Assembly: GCF_009856415.1 (NCBI RefSeq)
Contig: NZ_WMEZ01000001.1
Coordinates: 806,001 to 870,000, forward strand
DNA: 64,000 nt
Direction: 5' to 3'
Source of the DNA: Halobacillus litoralis
GTDB taxonomy: Bacteria > Bacillota > Bacilli > Bacillales > Halobacillaceae
The notes beneath the pieces are model-generated. The model saw only the letters and a program-made list of their open reading frames with translations. It did not search any database and was not told the origin of the DNA. The position numbers and the translations under genes were made by a program. Positions 37,401 through 46,769 of the stretch are shown one piece after another. Each line of letters starts with the position of its first letter. Position 1 is the stretch's first letter.

Positions 37401-38055
37401 TTTTCTCTAAGTAATCTTTTGCAACGGCCGCTTGTTCTTTTAACGGTTCAAGCTGACCATCAATCTCCCATATGATATCTTCCACACGGTTCAGGTTTTC
37501 CTGTGTTTCAGATAACTTATATTCCGCTTTTTTCTTTCGCTGCTTGTATTTCAATACTCCTGCCGCTTCTTCAAAGATGGAACGGCGATCTTCCGCTTTC
37601 GAGCTGAGAATCTCTTCTACTTTTCCTTGGCTGATGATAGAGAAAGCTTCCCTGCCAAGCCCGGAATCCATGAATAGATCTACAATATCTTTCAAACGGC
37701 ACGTCTGATTATTTATATAGAACTCACTTTCACCGGAGCGGTAAACGCGTCTTGTCACACTGACTTCCTGATAATCCAATGGCAGTGCCTGATCTGTATT
37801 ATCAAGAGTCAAAGTCACTTCTGCCATATTCAATGGAGCTCTGCTCTCACTACCAGCAAAGATGATATCTTCCATTTTACTACCGCGGAGCGACCGGGCT
37901 GATTGTTCACCCAAAACCCATCGAATCGCATCCGTTATATTACTTTTCCCACTACCATTCGGTCCGACAACTGATGTGACTCCAGAAACAAAATCAACGG
38001 TCACTCGTTCGGCAAATGATTTAAAACCTATCGTATCTAATTGTTTGAGGAACAT
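34495..38055 (-). CDS. smc: Chromosome partition protein SMC
   Basis: 1186 aa, same length as B. subtilis Smc. Walker A is VVGPNGSGKSNITDAIRW. Two long coiled coils surround a flexible hinge (about residues 500-680, with GYVGVAADLIQYD and VTLDGDVVNPGGSMSGG). The signature motif is MSLLSGGERALTAIALLFS, and Walker B is VLDEVEAALDEANVDRF. The ATG 7 nt after AGGAGG was used; another ATG two codons upstream abuts the site. Confidence 0.98.
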   Translation of the reverse strand: MFLKQLDTIGFKSFAERVTVDFVSGVTSVVGPNGSGKSNITDAIRWVLGEQSARSLRGSKMEDIIFAGSESRAPLNMAEVTLTLDNTDQALPLDYQEVSVTRRVYRSGESEFYINNQTCRLKDIVDLFMDSGLGREAFSIISQGKVEEILSSKAEDRRSIFEEAAGVLKYKQRKKKAEYKLSETQENLNRVEDIIWEIDGQLEPLKEQAAVAKDYLEKKDELKNVEISLLITQIQQVHREWERILKELEEVKSQESELSEKIEADEASLKDQRDHVERLDASIENMQSKLLELTRNLENLEGKKELMKERHKHFEENKSKLEEAYEDLSDKLVNLKAIAEEEAQKLKQIKEKRENTKQELDQTTQALKQDLHLIEDEIEDLKSEYIELLNKQAAKRNEKQLLEKQLDQIHSKKGSQIDKFKDLRSERAKLEEKLTFMTSELENLTTQREKLESQVRELNERYEKNKQTYQEWQEKLYKGYQYLENMRSKKEMLEEMKEDFSGYFHGVREVLKASQKGQLQGIHGAVLELIDIPSHLLTAIETALGAQAQHIVVEDEQTGRQAIHWLKTNNKGRATLLPLTSIQPRSVHGSASLSQQEGYVGVAADLIQYDQAHSKPIQHLLGHIVIAEGLEHANQIARVLNRKYRVVTLDGDVVNPGGSMSGGAKKQSKQSLFTREKELQELSEKIAAYDAKALDVESKVKKLKTTLAEQEEEKEQWNVKLSELKKEEYEKQSDQREVQLKLDHLNDQLQLFDQDQAQYDQDSHHADQQLNELDETLRTLEEQLVAINTKIEELTTTKERQKEDEANLQERKQKLQIQLAEQESAVNNQKEKADRYQQEKDLIQQELRGNRVSYQQLMEVKESNQTEDEIQAQIESTRTDKEETTTTIEMKRKERQELAAGIQEAEQKLKELKRRHQNFIQDLQQKEVKSNRLDVELENMLQYLQEEYVMTFEKAKRDYPGVDDIDEASTKVKLIKRAIEELGTVNLGAIDEYDRIKERYEFLKGQQDDLLEAKQTLHTVINEMDGEMKRKFEDTFTKIRAEFGEVFRTLFGGGRADLQLTDPSDMLETGVDIVAQPPGKKLQNMSLLSGGERALTAIALLFSILRVRPVPFCVLDEVEAALDEANVDRFAKFLKEFSEKTQFIVITHRKGTMEESDVLYGVTMQESGVSKLVSVRLEETPELLEA

Positions 38056-38195
38056 ATTCATCCTCCTGTATTTTCACAAATCTTTCATTCACTCAACTTA
38101 TATATTTTATCATAAAGAACGCCCCTACGGTAGGAACCGAAGGCTACTTTTATAACACCCTTGTAAATCTCATTGTGCAACATAATCTCCCTATT

Positions 38196-38601
38196 CTTGA
38201 AGACTCAGTTTCGAGATGTTTGTTGAGTGGATGGGGGCTGCGGGGAATAGCTCGCTTTCCGCGGGAGTCTCGCCATTCCCCTCCGCCCACTTGCTGGAAG
38301 AGATTCTCGAAACTACCTTCCAGTAATAAGAGCTTTTATGGTTAAGAATCCTATACCGAAGCAGATTAAGCAGGATTTCACAACACAACTAGGCAGGTTA
38401 CTATAAGAGGGATTTCGAAACCTCATTTGGTAAAGGGGCGGAGGGAAACGGTGAGACTCCTGTGGGAAGTGCGTGGTAGATGAGACCCCGCAGAGCGTTA
38501 GCTCGAGGAGGCTCATCACTCGCCCACGGAAAGCGAACCTTTTCCCGGAGCCTCTAAACTCCAACAAAAGTCTCGAAATCGAGTCTTACACAATCCTGCC
38601 A
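38196..38601. repeat. Copy C of the composite inverted repeat family
   Basis: The left end has GAAGACTCAGTTTCGAGA and the right end TCTCGAAATCGAGTCTTAC. The left module has lost its internal segment: the outer arms GGGGAATAGC and GCCATTCCCC flank only CTCGCTTTCCGCGGGAGTC. The right module (about 38435-38555) is complete. Inner TTTCGAAA-type boundaries occur at about 38296 and 38413. It lies between smc and the DUF1128 gene. No reading frame here is credible. Confidence 0.85.
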
Positions 38602-38705
38602 ATCACTTAAATAAGTCATAATATTAATGAAGGGTTTCAAAATTCGGCAAAGTCCTTTATCATATGTAATAGTCTATATAACGAGCCTTGAAGGAGGATT
38701 CATTT

Positions 38706-38927
38706 TTGAGTTTACAAGAAGCGAACCAAGAAAACTTAGAAGTCATCATCAATGACATGGCAGAAAAACTGCAGGTCGTGAACCGTTCCCTTATGGACCC
38801 TGAGGATTACGATCTGAATAAATACGAAGAAATCAAATCCCTTCACGATATTATTGAAATGAAAGGGCAATTGAGTGTTTCTGAAATCCAGGCATTTGTT
38901 CAGGAACTTGGCCAATACAGAAAATAA
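38706..38927 (+). CDS. DUF1128 family protein
   Basis: 73 aa, one of the few + strand genes. Resembles the B. subtilis YfkK (DUF1128) family: LEVIINDMAEKLQVVNRSLM, DLNKYEEIKSLHDIIEM, and AFVQELGQYRK at the end. Start is a TTG 8 nt after AAGGAGG; the frame opens six codons earlier with no site. Acidic, helical, soluble; function unknown. In B. subtilis yfkK is far from smc, so this is a local insertion between smc and rnc next to repeat C. Confidence 0.85.
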   Translation: MSLQEANQENLEVIINDMAEKLQVVNRSLMDPEDYDLNKYEEIKSLHDIIEMKGQLSVSEIQAFVQELGQYRK

Positions 38928-38940
38928 TCACCACTACTAA

Positions 38941-38973
38941 AAAAGACCGTTTTCCGGAGTTCAACTCCGGAAA
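38941..38973. terminator. Bidirectional terminator between DUF1128 gene and rnc
   Basis: Very long near-perfect palindrome: arms AAAAGACCGTTTTCCGGAG and CTCCGGAAAACGGTCTTTT with a 4-nt loop, and T runs on both strands. It serves the convergent DUF1128 (+) and rnc (-) transcripts. Confidence 0.92.
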
Positions 38974-39004
38974 ACGGTCTTTTTTATTCACCCTCATGAG
39001 CAGA

Positions 39005-39697
39005 TCATAAATGGGCTCCTTGATTTTCCAATGCTTGTTGAGCCGCTTTTTGTTCCGCTTCTTTTTTCGTACGTCCTACACCAATCCCGCCGATGTCATC
39101 CTGGATCAGTACATGAGCGATAAACTCCCGGCTGTGTGCAGGGCCTCTCTCTTCAACAATCTCATATTCAATTTTACTGTTTTTATCCCGTTGAATAAAT
39201 TCTTGTAGCTGACTTTTGAAATCCATCGCATGAGAAAAAGCACCTTTTTTCACTTTCGGATACACATACGCTCTTAAGAACTGTATGACTGCATCATAAC
39301 CCTGGTCTAAATAAAGAGCTCCGATGAACGCTTCGAAAACATCAGCAAGCAATGCTGGTCGATTGCGCCCTCCTGTCAGCTCTTCCCCTTTACCAAGTAA
39401 AATCAGGTCTTGGAAATTCAGCTCATTCGCAAATTCTACTAATGAGACTTCACACACAATCGAGGCTCTGAACTTAGTAAGCTCTCCTTCAGCCATATTC
39501 GGGAACTCCCGGTACAAATACTGAGAGACTCCTAGTTCAAGAACGGCATCTCCCAAGAATTCCAGCCGTTCATTATCCTCTCGATCGGTTTTCCGATGCT
39601 CATTCACATATGATGAATGTGTAAAAGCCTGTTCCAGTAACGAGATATCATTGAATTTTAAGTTTATCTTTTTCTGGAAACTGGAAAAATCATCCAT
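39005..39697 (-). CDS. rnc: Ribonuclease III
   Basis: 230 aa. The N-terminal RNase III domain has the catalytic signature [17 protein letters not shown] and later [16 protein letters not shown]. The C-terminal double-stranded RNA-binding domain (about 158-228) starts [13 protein letters not shown]. It lies after acpP with a terminator-like hairpin between. In B. subtilis rnc directly precedes smc. Confidence 0.98.
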   Translation of the reverse strand: MDDFSSFQKKINLKFNDISLLEQAFTHSSYVNEHRKTDREDNERLEFLGDAVLELGVSQYLYREFPNMAEGELTKFRASIVCEVSLVEFANELNFQDLILLGKGEELTGGRNRPALLADVFEAFIGALYLDQGYDAVIQFLRAYVYPKVKKGAFSHAMDFKSQLQEFIQRDKNSKIEYEIVEERGPAHSREFIAHVLIQDDIGGIGVGRTKKEAEQKAAQQALENQGAHL

Positions 39698-39736
39698 AAA
39701 TCACCTTGTCCTTTGCTATGAATTTCTTGAAAAATA

Positions 39737-39774
39737 TAGGAAAGGCTGCCCGTAAAAACGGACAGCGATCCTAT
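39737..39774 (-). terminator. Hairpin after acpP
   Basis: Inner stem GCTGTCCGT/ACGGGCAGC (minus strand, one G-T pair) is enclosed by ATAGGA/TCCTAT. A T-rich but interrupted tail follows. Probably a partial terminator between acpP and rnc. Confidence 0.55.
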
Positions 39775-40007
39775 TACGACTGGCTGCTTATGTAATTCAC
39801 AGCGTCGCCTACTGTATTGATTTTTTCAGCTTCTTCATCAGAAATTTCCATATCAAACTCGTCTTCAAGCTCCATTACAAGCTCAACGACATCAAGAGAG
39901 TCTGCTTCTAGATCTTCTTTGAAGGAAGCTTCCATAGTCACTTTAGACTCATCAACATCAAGACGATCGACGATGATTTGTTTTACACGATCAAATGTTT
40001 CTGCCAT
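39774..40007 (-). CDS. acpP: Acyl carrier protein
   Basis: 77 aa acidic four-helix protein. The phosphopantetheine serine is S37 in [20 protein letters not shown]. Strong AGGGAGGTGAGG site upstream. It is the last gene of the fapR-plsX-fabD-fabG cluster but separated from fabG by 256 bp with its own promoter. Confidence 0.98.
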   Translation of the reverse strand: MAETFDRVKQIIVDRLDVDESKVTMEASFKEDLEADSLDVVELVMELEDEFDMEISDEEAEKINTVGDAVNYISSQS

Positions 40008-40030
40008 TGGAACCTCACCTCCCTTCAGTA

Positions 40031-40059
40031 ATTATAGTAATGTGTGTCCAAAAGCGCAA
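40031..40059 (-). promoter_or_regulatory. Candidate promoter for acpP, -35 inside a repeat
   Basis: A perfect TATAAT on the minus strand lies 24 nt before the acpP ATG, with TTGCGC 17 nt upstream. The TTGCGC is the reverse of GCGCAA in the repeat unit TGTGTCCAAAAGCGCAAGAGG, so the repeat appears to supply the -35 region. Confidence 0.55.
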
Positions 40060-40251
40060 GAGGTTGTTTAGCCCCGACCAGCTTAAGCAAACCTTTGAAG
40101 TGGCGTATTTTGCCACAGCAAAGGGCTTGCTTAAGACCTCGAGGGGCTAACCTCTGGAGCTGGATGTGTCCAAAAGCGCAAGAGGCTGTTTTGCCCCGAC
40201 TTCCATAAGAAATCGTAAGCTCTTTATTTCAAAAAAAGCTTAGCGCTTTTG
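40043..40251. repeat. Duplicated hairpin-forming repeat between fabG and acpP
   Basis: A 35-nt unit starting TGTGTCCAAAAGCGCAAGAG occurs at 40043 and again at 40165, differing at two positions. Between them lie nested inverted arms: GAGGTT..TAGCCCC with GGGGCTAACCTC, then CTTAAGCAA with TTGCTTAAG, then TGGC/GCCA at the tip. The second unit pairs CAAAAGCGC with GCGCTTTTG near 40243. No gene is present. Confidence 0.75.
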
Positions 40252-40263
40252 AAAGGCGCGTTT

Positions 40264-41004
40264 TTACATGACCATGCCGCCATCGACATGTAATGTTTGA
40301 CCCGTCATGTACGCCGCATCTTTTGAAGCCAGGAAACGGACAACGCGTGCCACATCTTCCCCTTCACCTAGGCGCTTCAGCGGAATCAAGGCAAGCATTT
40401 GCTCCCGTTGCTCGTCTGTTAGGGCATCGGTCATATCTGTAGCGATGTAGCCCGGAGCTACGGCGTTCACTTGGATGTTTCGAGCTGCCAATTCTTTGGC
40501 GTTCGATTTGGTCATTCCGATGACACCGGCTTTAGCAGCTACATAATTTGCTTGTCCAGGGTTTCCGGAAACACCTACGATTGAAGCAACGTTGATGATT
40601 CGTCCATACTTCTGCTTCATCATTTGACGTGTCACCCCTTTTGTACAGAGGAAAACGCCTTTCAAGTTCGTATCGATCACGGAATCAAACTCTTCTTCTT
40701 TCATTCTCATCAAGAGGTTATCCTTCGTAATCCCTGCATTGTTCACAAGAATATCCAGACGGCCGAATTCATCAACGACTGTTTTCACCATACGTTTAAC
40801 ATCTTCATCATTAGAAACGTTGGCCTGAATTTTGATGGCCACACCGCCCTGTTCTTGGATTTCCCGGACAACTGCCTCAGCTTTGTCTTCGCTTCCTGCA
40901 TAATTGACGGCTACTTTCGCTCCTTGTCGAGCAAGTTCAAGCGCAATCGCCTTCCCAATTCCGCGGGAAGCTCCTGTGACAAGAGCTACTTGGTCTTGTA
41001 ACAT
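40264..41004 (-). CDS. fabG: 3-oxoacyl-[acyl-carrier-protein] reductase FabG
   Basis: 246 aa short-chain dehydrogenase. NADPH-binding [18 protein letters not shown], structural motif NNAG in [16 protein letters not shown], and the catalytic Ser-Tyr-Lys in [20 protein letters not shown]. The C-terminus LHVDGGMVM is typical. The start overlaps the fabD stop by 1 nt. Confidence 0.97.
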   Translation of the reverse strand: MLQDQVALVTGASRGIGKAIALELARQGAKVAVNYAGSEDKAEAVVREIQEQGGVAIKIQANVSNDEDVKRMVKTVVDEFGRLDILVNNAGITKDNLLMRMKEEEFDSVIDTNLKGVFLCTKGVTRQMMKQKYGRIINVASIVGVSGNPGQANYVAAKAGVIGMTKSNAKELAARNIQVNAVAPGYIATDMTDALTDEQREQMLALIPLKRLGEGEDVARVVRFLASKDAAYMTGQTLHVDGGMVM

Positions 41005-41945
41005 TACGATTCCTCCTTATACCAATCGATGAACGCTTGCAGTGACTCTGGGTCCTGCACACTGAACGTTTTCATTCGACGTTTCACTTTACGGACAAGG
41101 CCACTCAATACTTTCCCTTGTCCCACTTCTACAATAGCATCGACATCTTCTTCTACGAAGGCTTCAAGAATCTGCTGAAACCTTACAGGTGAGTAGAGTT
41201 GTTCGACGAGAAGCTTTTCAATTTCTTCGGCACTTGTTACCGGTGAGGCCGTTACGTTGGCATACACCGGAACCTTCGCATCATAGATCTTCGTTTCAGA
41301 TAAATGGTCAGCAAAATCATCACTCGCTGACTTCATAAGACGAGAGTGGAATGGACCACTAACGTTAAGAGGAAGTACGCGCTTCGCACCTGCTTCTGAC
41401 AATTGATCAGAAGCTTTGTCCACGCCTTCCTTTGTACCAGAAATGACAATCTGCCCTGGACAATTGATGTTCGCAAGGTCCACAGCTAACTCTCCATCGA
41501 AATCACGCAAAACTTCTTCTATTTCTTCTTGTGATAAACCAAGTACAGCCGCCATTGTTCCCATTCCCGTCGGGTAAGCTTCTTCCATCAACTTTCCACG
41601 GACATGGACAAGTTGAACAGCTTCCATAGGGTCCAGTGCTCCAGCCGAGACCAATGCACTGTACTCGCCAAGGCTGTGACCTGCCGTCATAGCAGGAGCC
41701 ACTCCTTCTTGCTGTAGTACACGCTGGATGGCTATACTATTCAGAAGCAAGGCTGGTTGAGCATTTTCTGTTTTCGTCAATTCTTCTGCAGGCCCTTCGA
41801 ACATTAAACGAGTCAAAGAATAACCAAGAGCTTCATCCGCTTCATCAAACAATTGTTTCACAGCAGGATAAGCCTCATACATCGCCTTCCCCATTCCTAC
41901 TTCCTGGGACCCCTGTCCAGGAAAAACACATGCGATTCGCTTCAT
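41004..41945 (-). CDS. fabD: Malonyl-CoA:ACP transacylase FabD
   Basis: 313 aa. N-terminal [12 protein letters not shown] motif and nucleophile elbow [16 protein letters not shown] (Ser). Catalytic His in SGPFHSRLM. It overlaps plsX by 4 nt (ATGA) and fabG by 1 nt, so the three are translationally coupled. Confidence 0.98.
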   Translation of the reverse strand: MKRIACVFPGQGSQEVGMGKAMYEAYPAVKQLFDEADEALGYSLTRLMFEGPAEELTKTENAQPALLLNSIAIQRVLQQEGVAPAMTAGHSLGEYSALVSAGALDPMEAVQLVHVRGKLMEEAYPTGMGTMAAVLGLSQEEIEEVLRDFDGELAVDLANINCPGQIVISGTKEGVDKASDQLSEAGAKRVLPLNVSGPFHSRLMKSASDDFADHLSETKIYDAKVPVYANVTASPVTSAEEIEKLLVEQLYSPVRFQQILEAFVEEDVDAIVEVGQGKVLSGLVRKVKRRMKTFSVQDPESLQAFIDWYKEES

Positions 41946-42946
41946 GATTTATCCTCCTCTTTGTCCATTTTAGAAAGTGTTGTTGAAATTGTATTCGTTA
42001 CATCAAGCTCAACCATATGGCAAGCCTGACGGATCGCATTCAAAACAGCTCGATCATTGGAAGAACCGTGCGCTTTGATGACAGGAGCTGCCAAACCAAA
42101 CAACCCCGCTCCGCCATATTCACTATAATCGAGCTGGGCTTTTAAATTCCGCAAATCATTTTTTGCTAAGCCAGCCGCAATTTTTGTTTTAAAGTTACTC
42201 ATAAATGTTTTTTTGATCATTGAAAACATTGTCATTGCCGTTCCTTCAATGGTCTTCAAGGTTACATTACCTGTGAACCCATCAGTCACGACTACGTCTG
42301 CTACACCTTCAAGTAAATCACGTGCCTCAACGTTTCCGACAAAATTGATCGGAGCTTCCTTCATCAGATCAAACGCTTTTTTGGTCAAGTCACTTCCTTT
42401 GCCATCTTCCGTACCGACATTCAAAAGACCGACCCTCGGCTGTTCGATTTTGCGTACGTTTTCAGCATAGATACTTCCAATCACTGCATATTGCAACAAG
42501 TGATCGGGCTTCGCATCCACATTCGCCCCGACATCCAGCATAAGAAAACCTTTGCCGTCTGAGGTTGGAAGGGTCGGACTAAGCGCCGGCCTGTCCACAC
42601 CTTTCATACGACCGACGACAAACAAGCCCGCGCTCATCAAGGCTCCTGTGTTTCCTGCGGATATACAACCATCCGCTCGCCCTTCCTTTACTTCAGTGGC
42701 TGTCAGAACCATAGAGGATTGCTTTTTTCTCCTAACAGCTCTTACCGGTTCATCATCAGCCGTAATGACTTCTGTTGTATGTAATATGGACACATTCGAC
42801 TGTCCAGTTAAAAAAGGCTTGATTTGAGCTTCATCACCTACAAGAGTGATTTCCAAGCCGTCGATTGTGTCTGCGGCCTGTACCGCTCCTTTTACGATCG
42901 CTTCAGGAGCGTTGTCACCGCCCATAGCATCAATGGCTATCTTCAT
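41942..42946 (-). CDS. plsX: Phosphate acyltransferase PlsX
   Basis: 334 aa enzyme making acyl-phosphate from acyl-ACP for phospholipid synthesis. N-terminus [20 protein letters not shown], then [15 protein letters not shown] and [20 protein letters not shown]. It overlaps fapR by 4 nt, as in B. subtilis. Confidence 0.98.
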   Translation of the reverse strand: MKIAIDAMGGDNAPEAIVKGAVQAADTIDGLEITLVGDEAQIKPFLTGQSNVSILHTTEVITADDEPVRAVRRKKQSSMVLTATEVKEGRADGCISAGNTGALMSAGLFVVGRMKGVDRPALSPTLPTSDGKGFLMLDVGANVDAKPDHLLQYAVIGSIYAENVRKIEQPRVGLLNVGTEDGKGSDLTKKAFDLMKEAPINFVGNVEARDLLEGVADVVVTDGFTGNVTLKTIEGTAMTMFSMIKKTFMSNFKTKIAAGLAKNDLRNLKAQLDYSEYGGAGLFGLAAPVIKAHGSSNDRAVLNAIRQACHMVELDVTNTISTTLSKMDKEEDKS

Positions 42947-43524
42947 TCTCGATCCATCTCCTTCTGTTGATTCGAACGATACATGTCAAACGTACCCGCA
43001 AATACTTCTTCGTTACCTACGTAACTATGCACATTCACAAGTGTTCGTCCTTTTTCATCGTCCCCTTTGACAGTCGCTTTAGCCACCACACGTTCCCCTA
43101 GCTTAACTGGGCGTGTGAATGCAATCTCGGACTGAGCAGTAAGCGCGAGTTCATCATTGATTAAGGCGACGGCCAGGGAGTTGGCCTGTGCAAATAAGTA
43201 GTGGCCTCTAGCGATGTGGTTTCTCGAAAAGACATGCTCCGGGCGAATATCCAAAATCGAAATGGCACGGTCGTCCAATTCCAGGTCGACCACTTCCCCA
43301 ATGATTTCTTCCACCGGCAAAGCTTTCACCGTTTCGTTCCATTCCTGGGTGGCCACCGACTTGATCCGTTCCCGTAATTCCGGAATTCCGAGCTCCATTC
43401 GATCCAACCTGATCGTCTGGATGCTGACCCCGAATGTCTTTGCTAGTTCTTCGTCTGTAATGAAGGGGGTATGGTCTATTTTCGTTTTCAATTCTTCTTG
43501 ACGTACTTTTTTAGACTTCTTCAT
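42943..43524 (-). CDS. fapR: Transcription factor FapR
   Basis: 193 aa repressor of fatty acid and phospholipid genes, released by malonyl-CoA. The N-terminal helix-turn-helix contains [20 protein letters not shown]; the C-terminal hot-dog effector domain has [20 protein letters not shown] and [18 protein letters not shown] at 43524 follows GGTGG; the frame is open six codons further up. A FapR operator lies in its own promoter region. Confidence 0.97.
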   Translation of the reverse strand: MKKSKKVRQEELKTKIDHTPFITDEELAKTFGVSIQTIRLDRMELGIPELRERIKSVATQEWNETVKALPVEEIIGEVVDLELDDRAISILDIRPEHVFSRNHIARGHYLFAQANSLAVALINDELALTAQSEIAFTRPVKLGERVVAKATVKGDDEKGRTLVNVHSYVGNEEVFAGTFDMYRSNQQKEMDRE

Positions 43525-43561
43525 ACATATGCCACCGTTCATTTAGCCATAATATTTCACC

Positions 43562-43611
43562 TTATGACTAGGTACTAATAGTAATATATAATACCAAGTT
43601 CAATTACGCAA
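43562..43611 (-). promoter_or_regulatory. fapR promoter with FapR operator
   Basis: On the minus strand TTGCGT and TATATT are 17 nt apart (43606-43611 and 43583-43588). Directly downstream is TTAGTACCTAGTCATAA (43562-43578), close to the FapR palindrome known from B. subtilis (TTAGTACCTAGTCTTAA type). This predicts autoregulation of fapR-plsX-fabD-fabG. Confidence 0.8.
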
Positions 43612-43777
43612 GGATTTGCTTATGATTCCCTATTTCCTTCTCCATAATAATTATAATGAAACTTTCCCCCATGATGTATGAGTGAGTTGGAGCACAAAGA
43701 ATCACTTGCTTTCCTTGAGCGTTAAACACCTCCGGGAATTGGATGTCAGGATTAGAAAATCCAGGATTTCGTTAGTA

Positions 43778-43812
43778 AATAAAAACACTCGGCCTTCGGG
43801 AGCCGAGTGTTT
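43778..43812 (-). terminator. Intrinsic terminator after recG
   Basis: An 11-bp stem AAACACTCGGC/GCCGAGTGTTT with an 8-nt loop (43783-43793 with 43802-43812) is followed by T residues on the minus strand, just past the recG stop. Confidence 0.92.
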
Positions 43813-43822
43813 GTTTGGTTCG

Positions 43823-45868
43823 TTAGTCCAACACATTACCAAGAAGGTGTTGATCACTATATACGTGCTCTTTTAGAGTTTTGTACCGTTCGTCATGATC
43901 CAGCGTGTTTTCCATAATCATTTCAGCGGCATCTTTCCTTGCGGTTTCGAGAGCGCGGTAATCGTGGACCATGTCTCCGACTTTAAATTCAGGAAGACCG
44001 CTTTGTTTTTTTCCGAAAAAGTCACCAGGACCACGGAGCTTCAAATCTTGTTCAGATAATTCGAAGCCATCATTCGTTTCGGTCATAATTCTCATACGCT
44101 CTTTTCCTACGTCTCCCTTTGGATCACCAAGAAGAATACAGTAACTTTGATCGGCTCCACGCCCTACCCTTCCTCTCAGCTGGTGAAGCTGGGAAAGACC
44201 GAACCTCTGTGCATCATAGATGACCATGACGGTTGCATTCGGTACGTTTACCCCTACCTCTACGACCGTTGTGGAGACGAGAATCTTCAGCTCGTTCGCA
44301 GCAAATTGCTGCATAACGCTCTCTTTTTCTTCGTTATGGAGACGACCATGCATCAATCCGACCGATGTGGAAGGCTCAAAAACAGAGCTGAGCTGATCGT
44401 AGAGATCAATGGCATTTTGAATATCAAGTTGGTCTGATTCTTCGATCAATGGACAAATAACGTAAGCCTGGTGCCCTTGGTCAATCTCTTTCTGGATGAA
44501 GCTCAGTACGCGGTTGGTCATTTCTCCTTTGACCCAATACGTATCTACAGGCTTTCTTCCGGCCGGCATCTCATCAATGACACTTACATCCATATCTCCG
44601 AATGCCGTTATTGCAAGTGTCCTTGGTATAGGTGTTGCTGTCATGAATAAGACATCAGGGGAAAGACCTTTATCCCGTAGTGACCTGCGCTGCTCAACTC
44701 CAAATCGGTGCTGCTCATCAACGATCACAAATCCGAGGTTTTTGAAAACGACTTCATCCTGAATGAGGGCATGGGTGCCGACTAAAATATCGATTTCTTC
44801 TTGCTCGACGGCTTCAAGAATTTCTCGTCTACGCTTCCCTTTTATAGATCCTGTCAGTAAAGCAACCTTTGCACGTCCTTCAAACATTTCTTTCAAGGAA
44901 TGGAAATGTTGCTCCGCAAGAATTTCTGTCGGAACCATAAGAGCTCCCTGATGCCCTGCTGTAATCGATGCATAAAGAGCGATCGCAGCAACAGCTGTCT
45001 TTCCAGACCCAACATCCCCTTGCAGGAGACGGTTCATTCTGTGCGGACTTTTCATGTCGTTCAAAATTTCTGCCAGGGAACGTTTCTGCGCAGATGTCAA
45101 TTCGAATGGCAGCGATTGAACAAATGCCGTCAACTGATCGTTGTCATACGGTTGGACTATTCCTGTTGTTGATTCACGGTTATGTTTCCTTAACAGCTGC
45201 ATTTTCAATTGAAATAGAAGAAACTCTTCATATATAAAGCGACGTTTAGCATGCTTCAGCATGACCCTGGTTTCCGGATAATGCATTTGATTCAAGGCTT
45301 GAGGACGGTCTGGAAGCTTATACGCAAGAGCCAGATCTTCAGGAAGAATGTCAGGGATATCCGCACTGTAATCATCAAGGGCGTTTTTGATCACTTTCCT
45401 CAATGTATTGAGGTTGACCCCCTCTTTCAACGTGTACACAGGCTGGATGGGTTCCTGACTTTTGGACTCTCCTTTTTTAAACTGACTGACCGTTATTTGG
45501 AGTCTCTGTTGATCCCATTTCCCTGTCACCGTGACCGTGTCCCCTTGATTCAATTGTTTCTTTGCAAAAGCACGATTGAACATGACCGCTTTTACCGCAA
45601 ACTGATCGACTTGGAGGGTAAAAGTCAGCCGTGATTTCTTCCTGCCATAAAAACTTAAAGCAGGTTCAGAGACGATTTCACCTTCGATGGTCGCCTTCTC
45701 ATTGTGCGTCAGTTCGGTAAGAGGCTTTACTTCATAGGAATCATACCGGTGTGGAAAATAGAATAATAGATCCTCCACTGTAAAGAGTCCAAGCTCATTT
45801 AATTGTGATTGTAGTTTGTCTCCTACTCCTTTAACTTCACTGATCGATTGGCGTAACACGTCATTCAC
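43823..45868 (-). CDS. recG: ATP-dependent DNA helicase RecG
   Basis: 681 aa branch-migration helicase. The N-terminal wedge/OB domain is at residues about 55-150 (EGEIVSEPALSFYGRKK). Walker A is LQGDVGSGKTAVAAIALYA, the DExH box is VIVDEQHRFGVEQR, and motif VI is QLHQLRGRVGRGADQSYC. The start overlaps sdaAA by 4 nt, same order as B. subtilis. Confidence 0.98.
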   Translation of the reverse strand: MNDVLRQSISEVKGVGDKLQSQLNELGLFTVEDLLFYFPHRYDSYEVKPLTELTHNEKATIEGEIVSEPALSFYGRKKSRLTFTLQVDQFAVKAVMFNRAFAKKQLNQGDTVTVTGKWDQQRLQITVSQFKKGESKSQEPIQPVYTLKEGVNLNTLRKVIKNALDDYSADIPDILPEDLALAYKLPDRPQALNQMHYPETRVMLKHAKRRFIYEEFLLFQLKMQLLRKHNRESTTGIVQPYDNDQLTAFVQSLPFELTSAQKRSLAEILNDMKSPHRMNRLLQGDVGSGKTAVAAIALYASITAGHQGALMVPTEILAEQHFHSLKEMFEGRAKVALLTGSIKGKRRREILEAVEQEEIDILVGTHALIQDEVVFKNLGFVIVDEQHRFGVEQRRSLRDKGLSPDVLFMTATPIPRTLAITAFGDMDVSVIDEMPAGRKPVDTYWVKGEMTNRVLSFIQKEIDQGHQAYVICPLIEESDQLDIQNAIDLYDQLSSVFEPSTSVGLMHGRLHNEEKESVMQQFAANELKILVSTTVVEVGVNVPNATVMVIYDAQRFGLSQLHQLRGRVGRGADQSYCILLGDPKGDVGKERMRIMTETNDGFELSEQDLKLRGPGDFFGKKQSGLPEFKVGDMVHDYRALETARKDAAEMIMENTLDHDERYKTLKEHVYSDQHLLGNVLD

Positions 45869-46749
45869 TCTTTCTTCAACGATATTCCGTACACTTTGGC
45901 TTCTAATTCACGCCCTGTTGGAGTAGCAGCAAGTCCACCCTGAGCGGTTTCCCTGAAGGCTGAAGGCATGCGCTGTCCGACTTTGTACATCGCATCAATA
46001 ACCTCATCACAAGGAATTCGACTCGTCACACCTGCAAGTGCCATATCCGCAGCAACAACGGCATTGGATGAACCCATGGCATTTCTTTTCACACAAGGGA
46101 CTTCTACTAGACCCGCGACCGGATCACAAATGAGGCCGAGCATATTCTTCAAAGTAATCGCCATGGCTTCGGCAGATTGGGACGGTGTCCCTCCTGCCAT
46201 TTCAACGATCGCAGCAGCAGCCATCCCTGCAGCTGATCCCACTTCTGCTTGACAGCCTCCTGCGGCCCCGGAAATAGAAGCGTTATTCGCAACCACAAAT
46301 CCAAAAGCACCTGAAGTGAACAAATAACGAACCATTTGTTCGCGTGTAGGGTTCAGCTGATTTTTCACAGCAAAAAGGGTTCCCGGCACACAACCAGCAC
46401 TTCCTGCAGTAGGAGTCGCACAGATGGTCCCCATGGCTGCGTTTACTTCATTCGTTGCAACAGCTTTACTGACGGCATCCATAAGAAGGTTTCCGGATAA
46501 CGGGGTATGGTTTTTCATATAGTTCTGGATGAGTACCGCATCTCCCCCAGTCAATCCACTATGGGATTTAACACCTTTCAAACCATCTTCTATCGCTTTT
46601 TCCATAACATCGAGGTTTCTCTCCATTTGAGAGAACACTTGCTCCCTCGTCAGTTGTTTCACTTCCATCTCCTGACGAATCATAACTTCAGAGATTTGGA
46701 TATTTTCACTTTCTGCTAATTCTACGAGTTCAGCTACATTTCGAAACAT
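45865..46749 (-). CDS. sdaAA: L-serine dehydratase, alpha subunit
   Basis: 294 aa iron-sulfur enzyme subunit converting serine to pyruvate and ammonia. Cluster cysteines are in TICATPTAGSAGCVPGTLFA, GGCQAEVGSAAGMAAAAIVE, GLICDPVAGLVEVPCVKRNA. It is co-transcribed downstream of sdaAB (20 nt gap). Confidence 0.97.
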   Translation of the reverse strand: MFRNVAELVELAESENIQISEVMIRQEMEVKQLTREQVFSQMERNLDVMEKAIEDGLKGVKSHSGLTGGDAVLIQNYMKNHTPLSGNLLMDAVSKAVATNEVNAAMGTICATPTAGSAGCVPGTLFAVKNQLNPTREQMVRYLFTSGAFGFVVANNASISGAAGGCQAEVGSAAGMAAAAIVEMAGGTPSQSAEAMAITLKNMLGLICDPVAGLVEVPCVKRNAMGSSNAVVAADMALAGVTSRIPCDEVIDAMYKVGQRMPSAFRETAQGGLAATPTGRELEAKVYGISLKKE

Positions 46750-46769
46750 GTAAGCTCTCCTTTCTTTAT

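Noticed and set aside
38191-38567. Two minus-strand frames of 65 and 84 codons in the smc-DUF1128 gap
   Set aside because: They lie wholly within repeat C and have no homology or ribosome binding sites.
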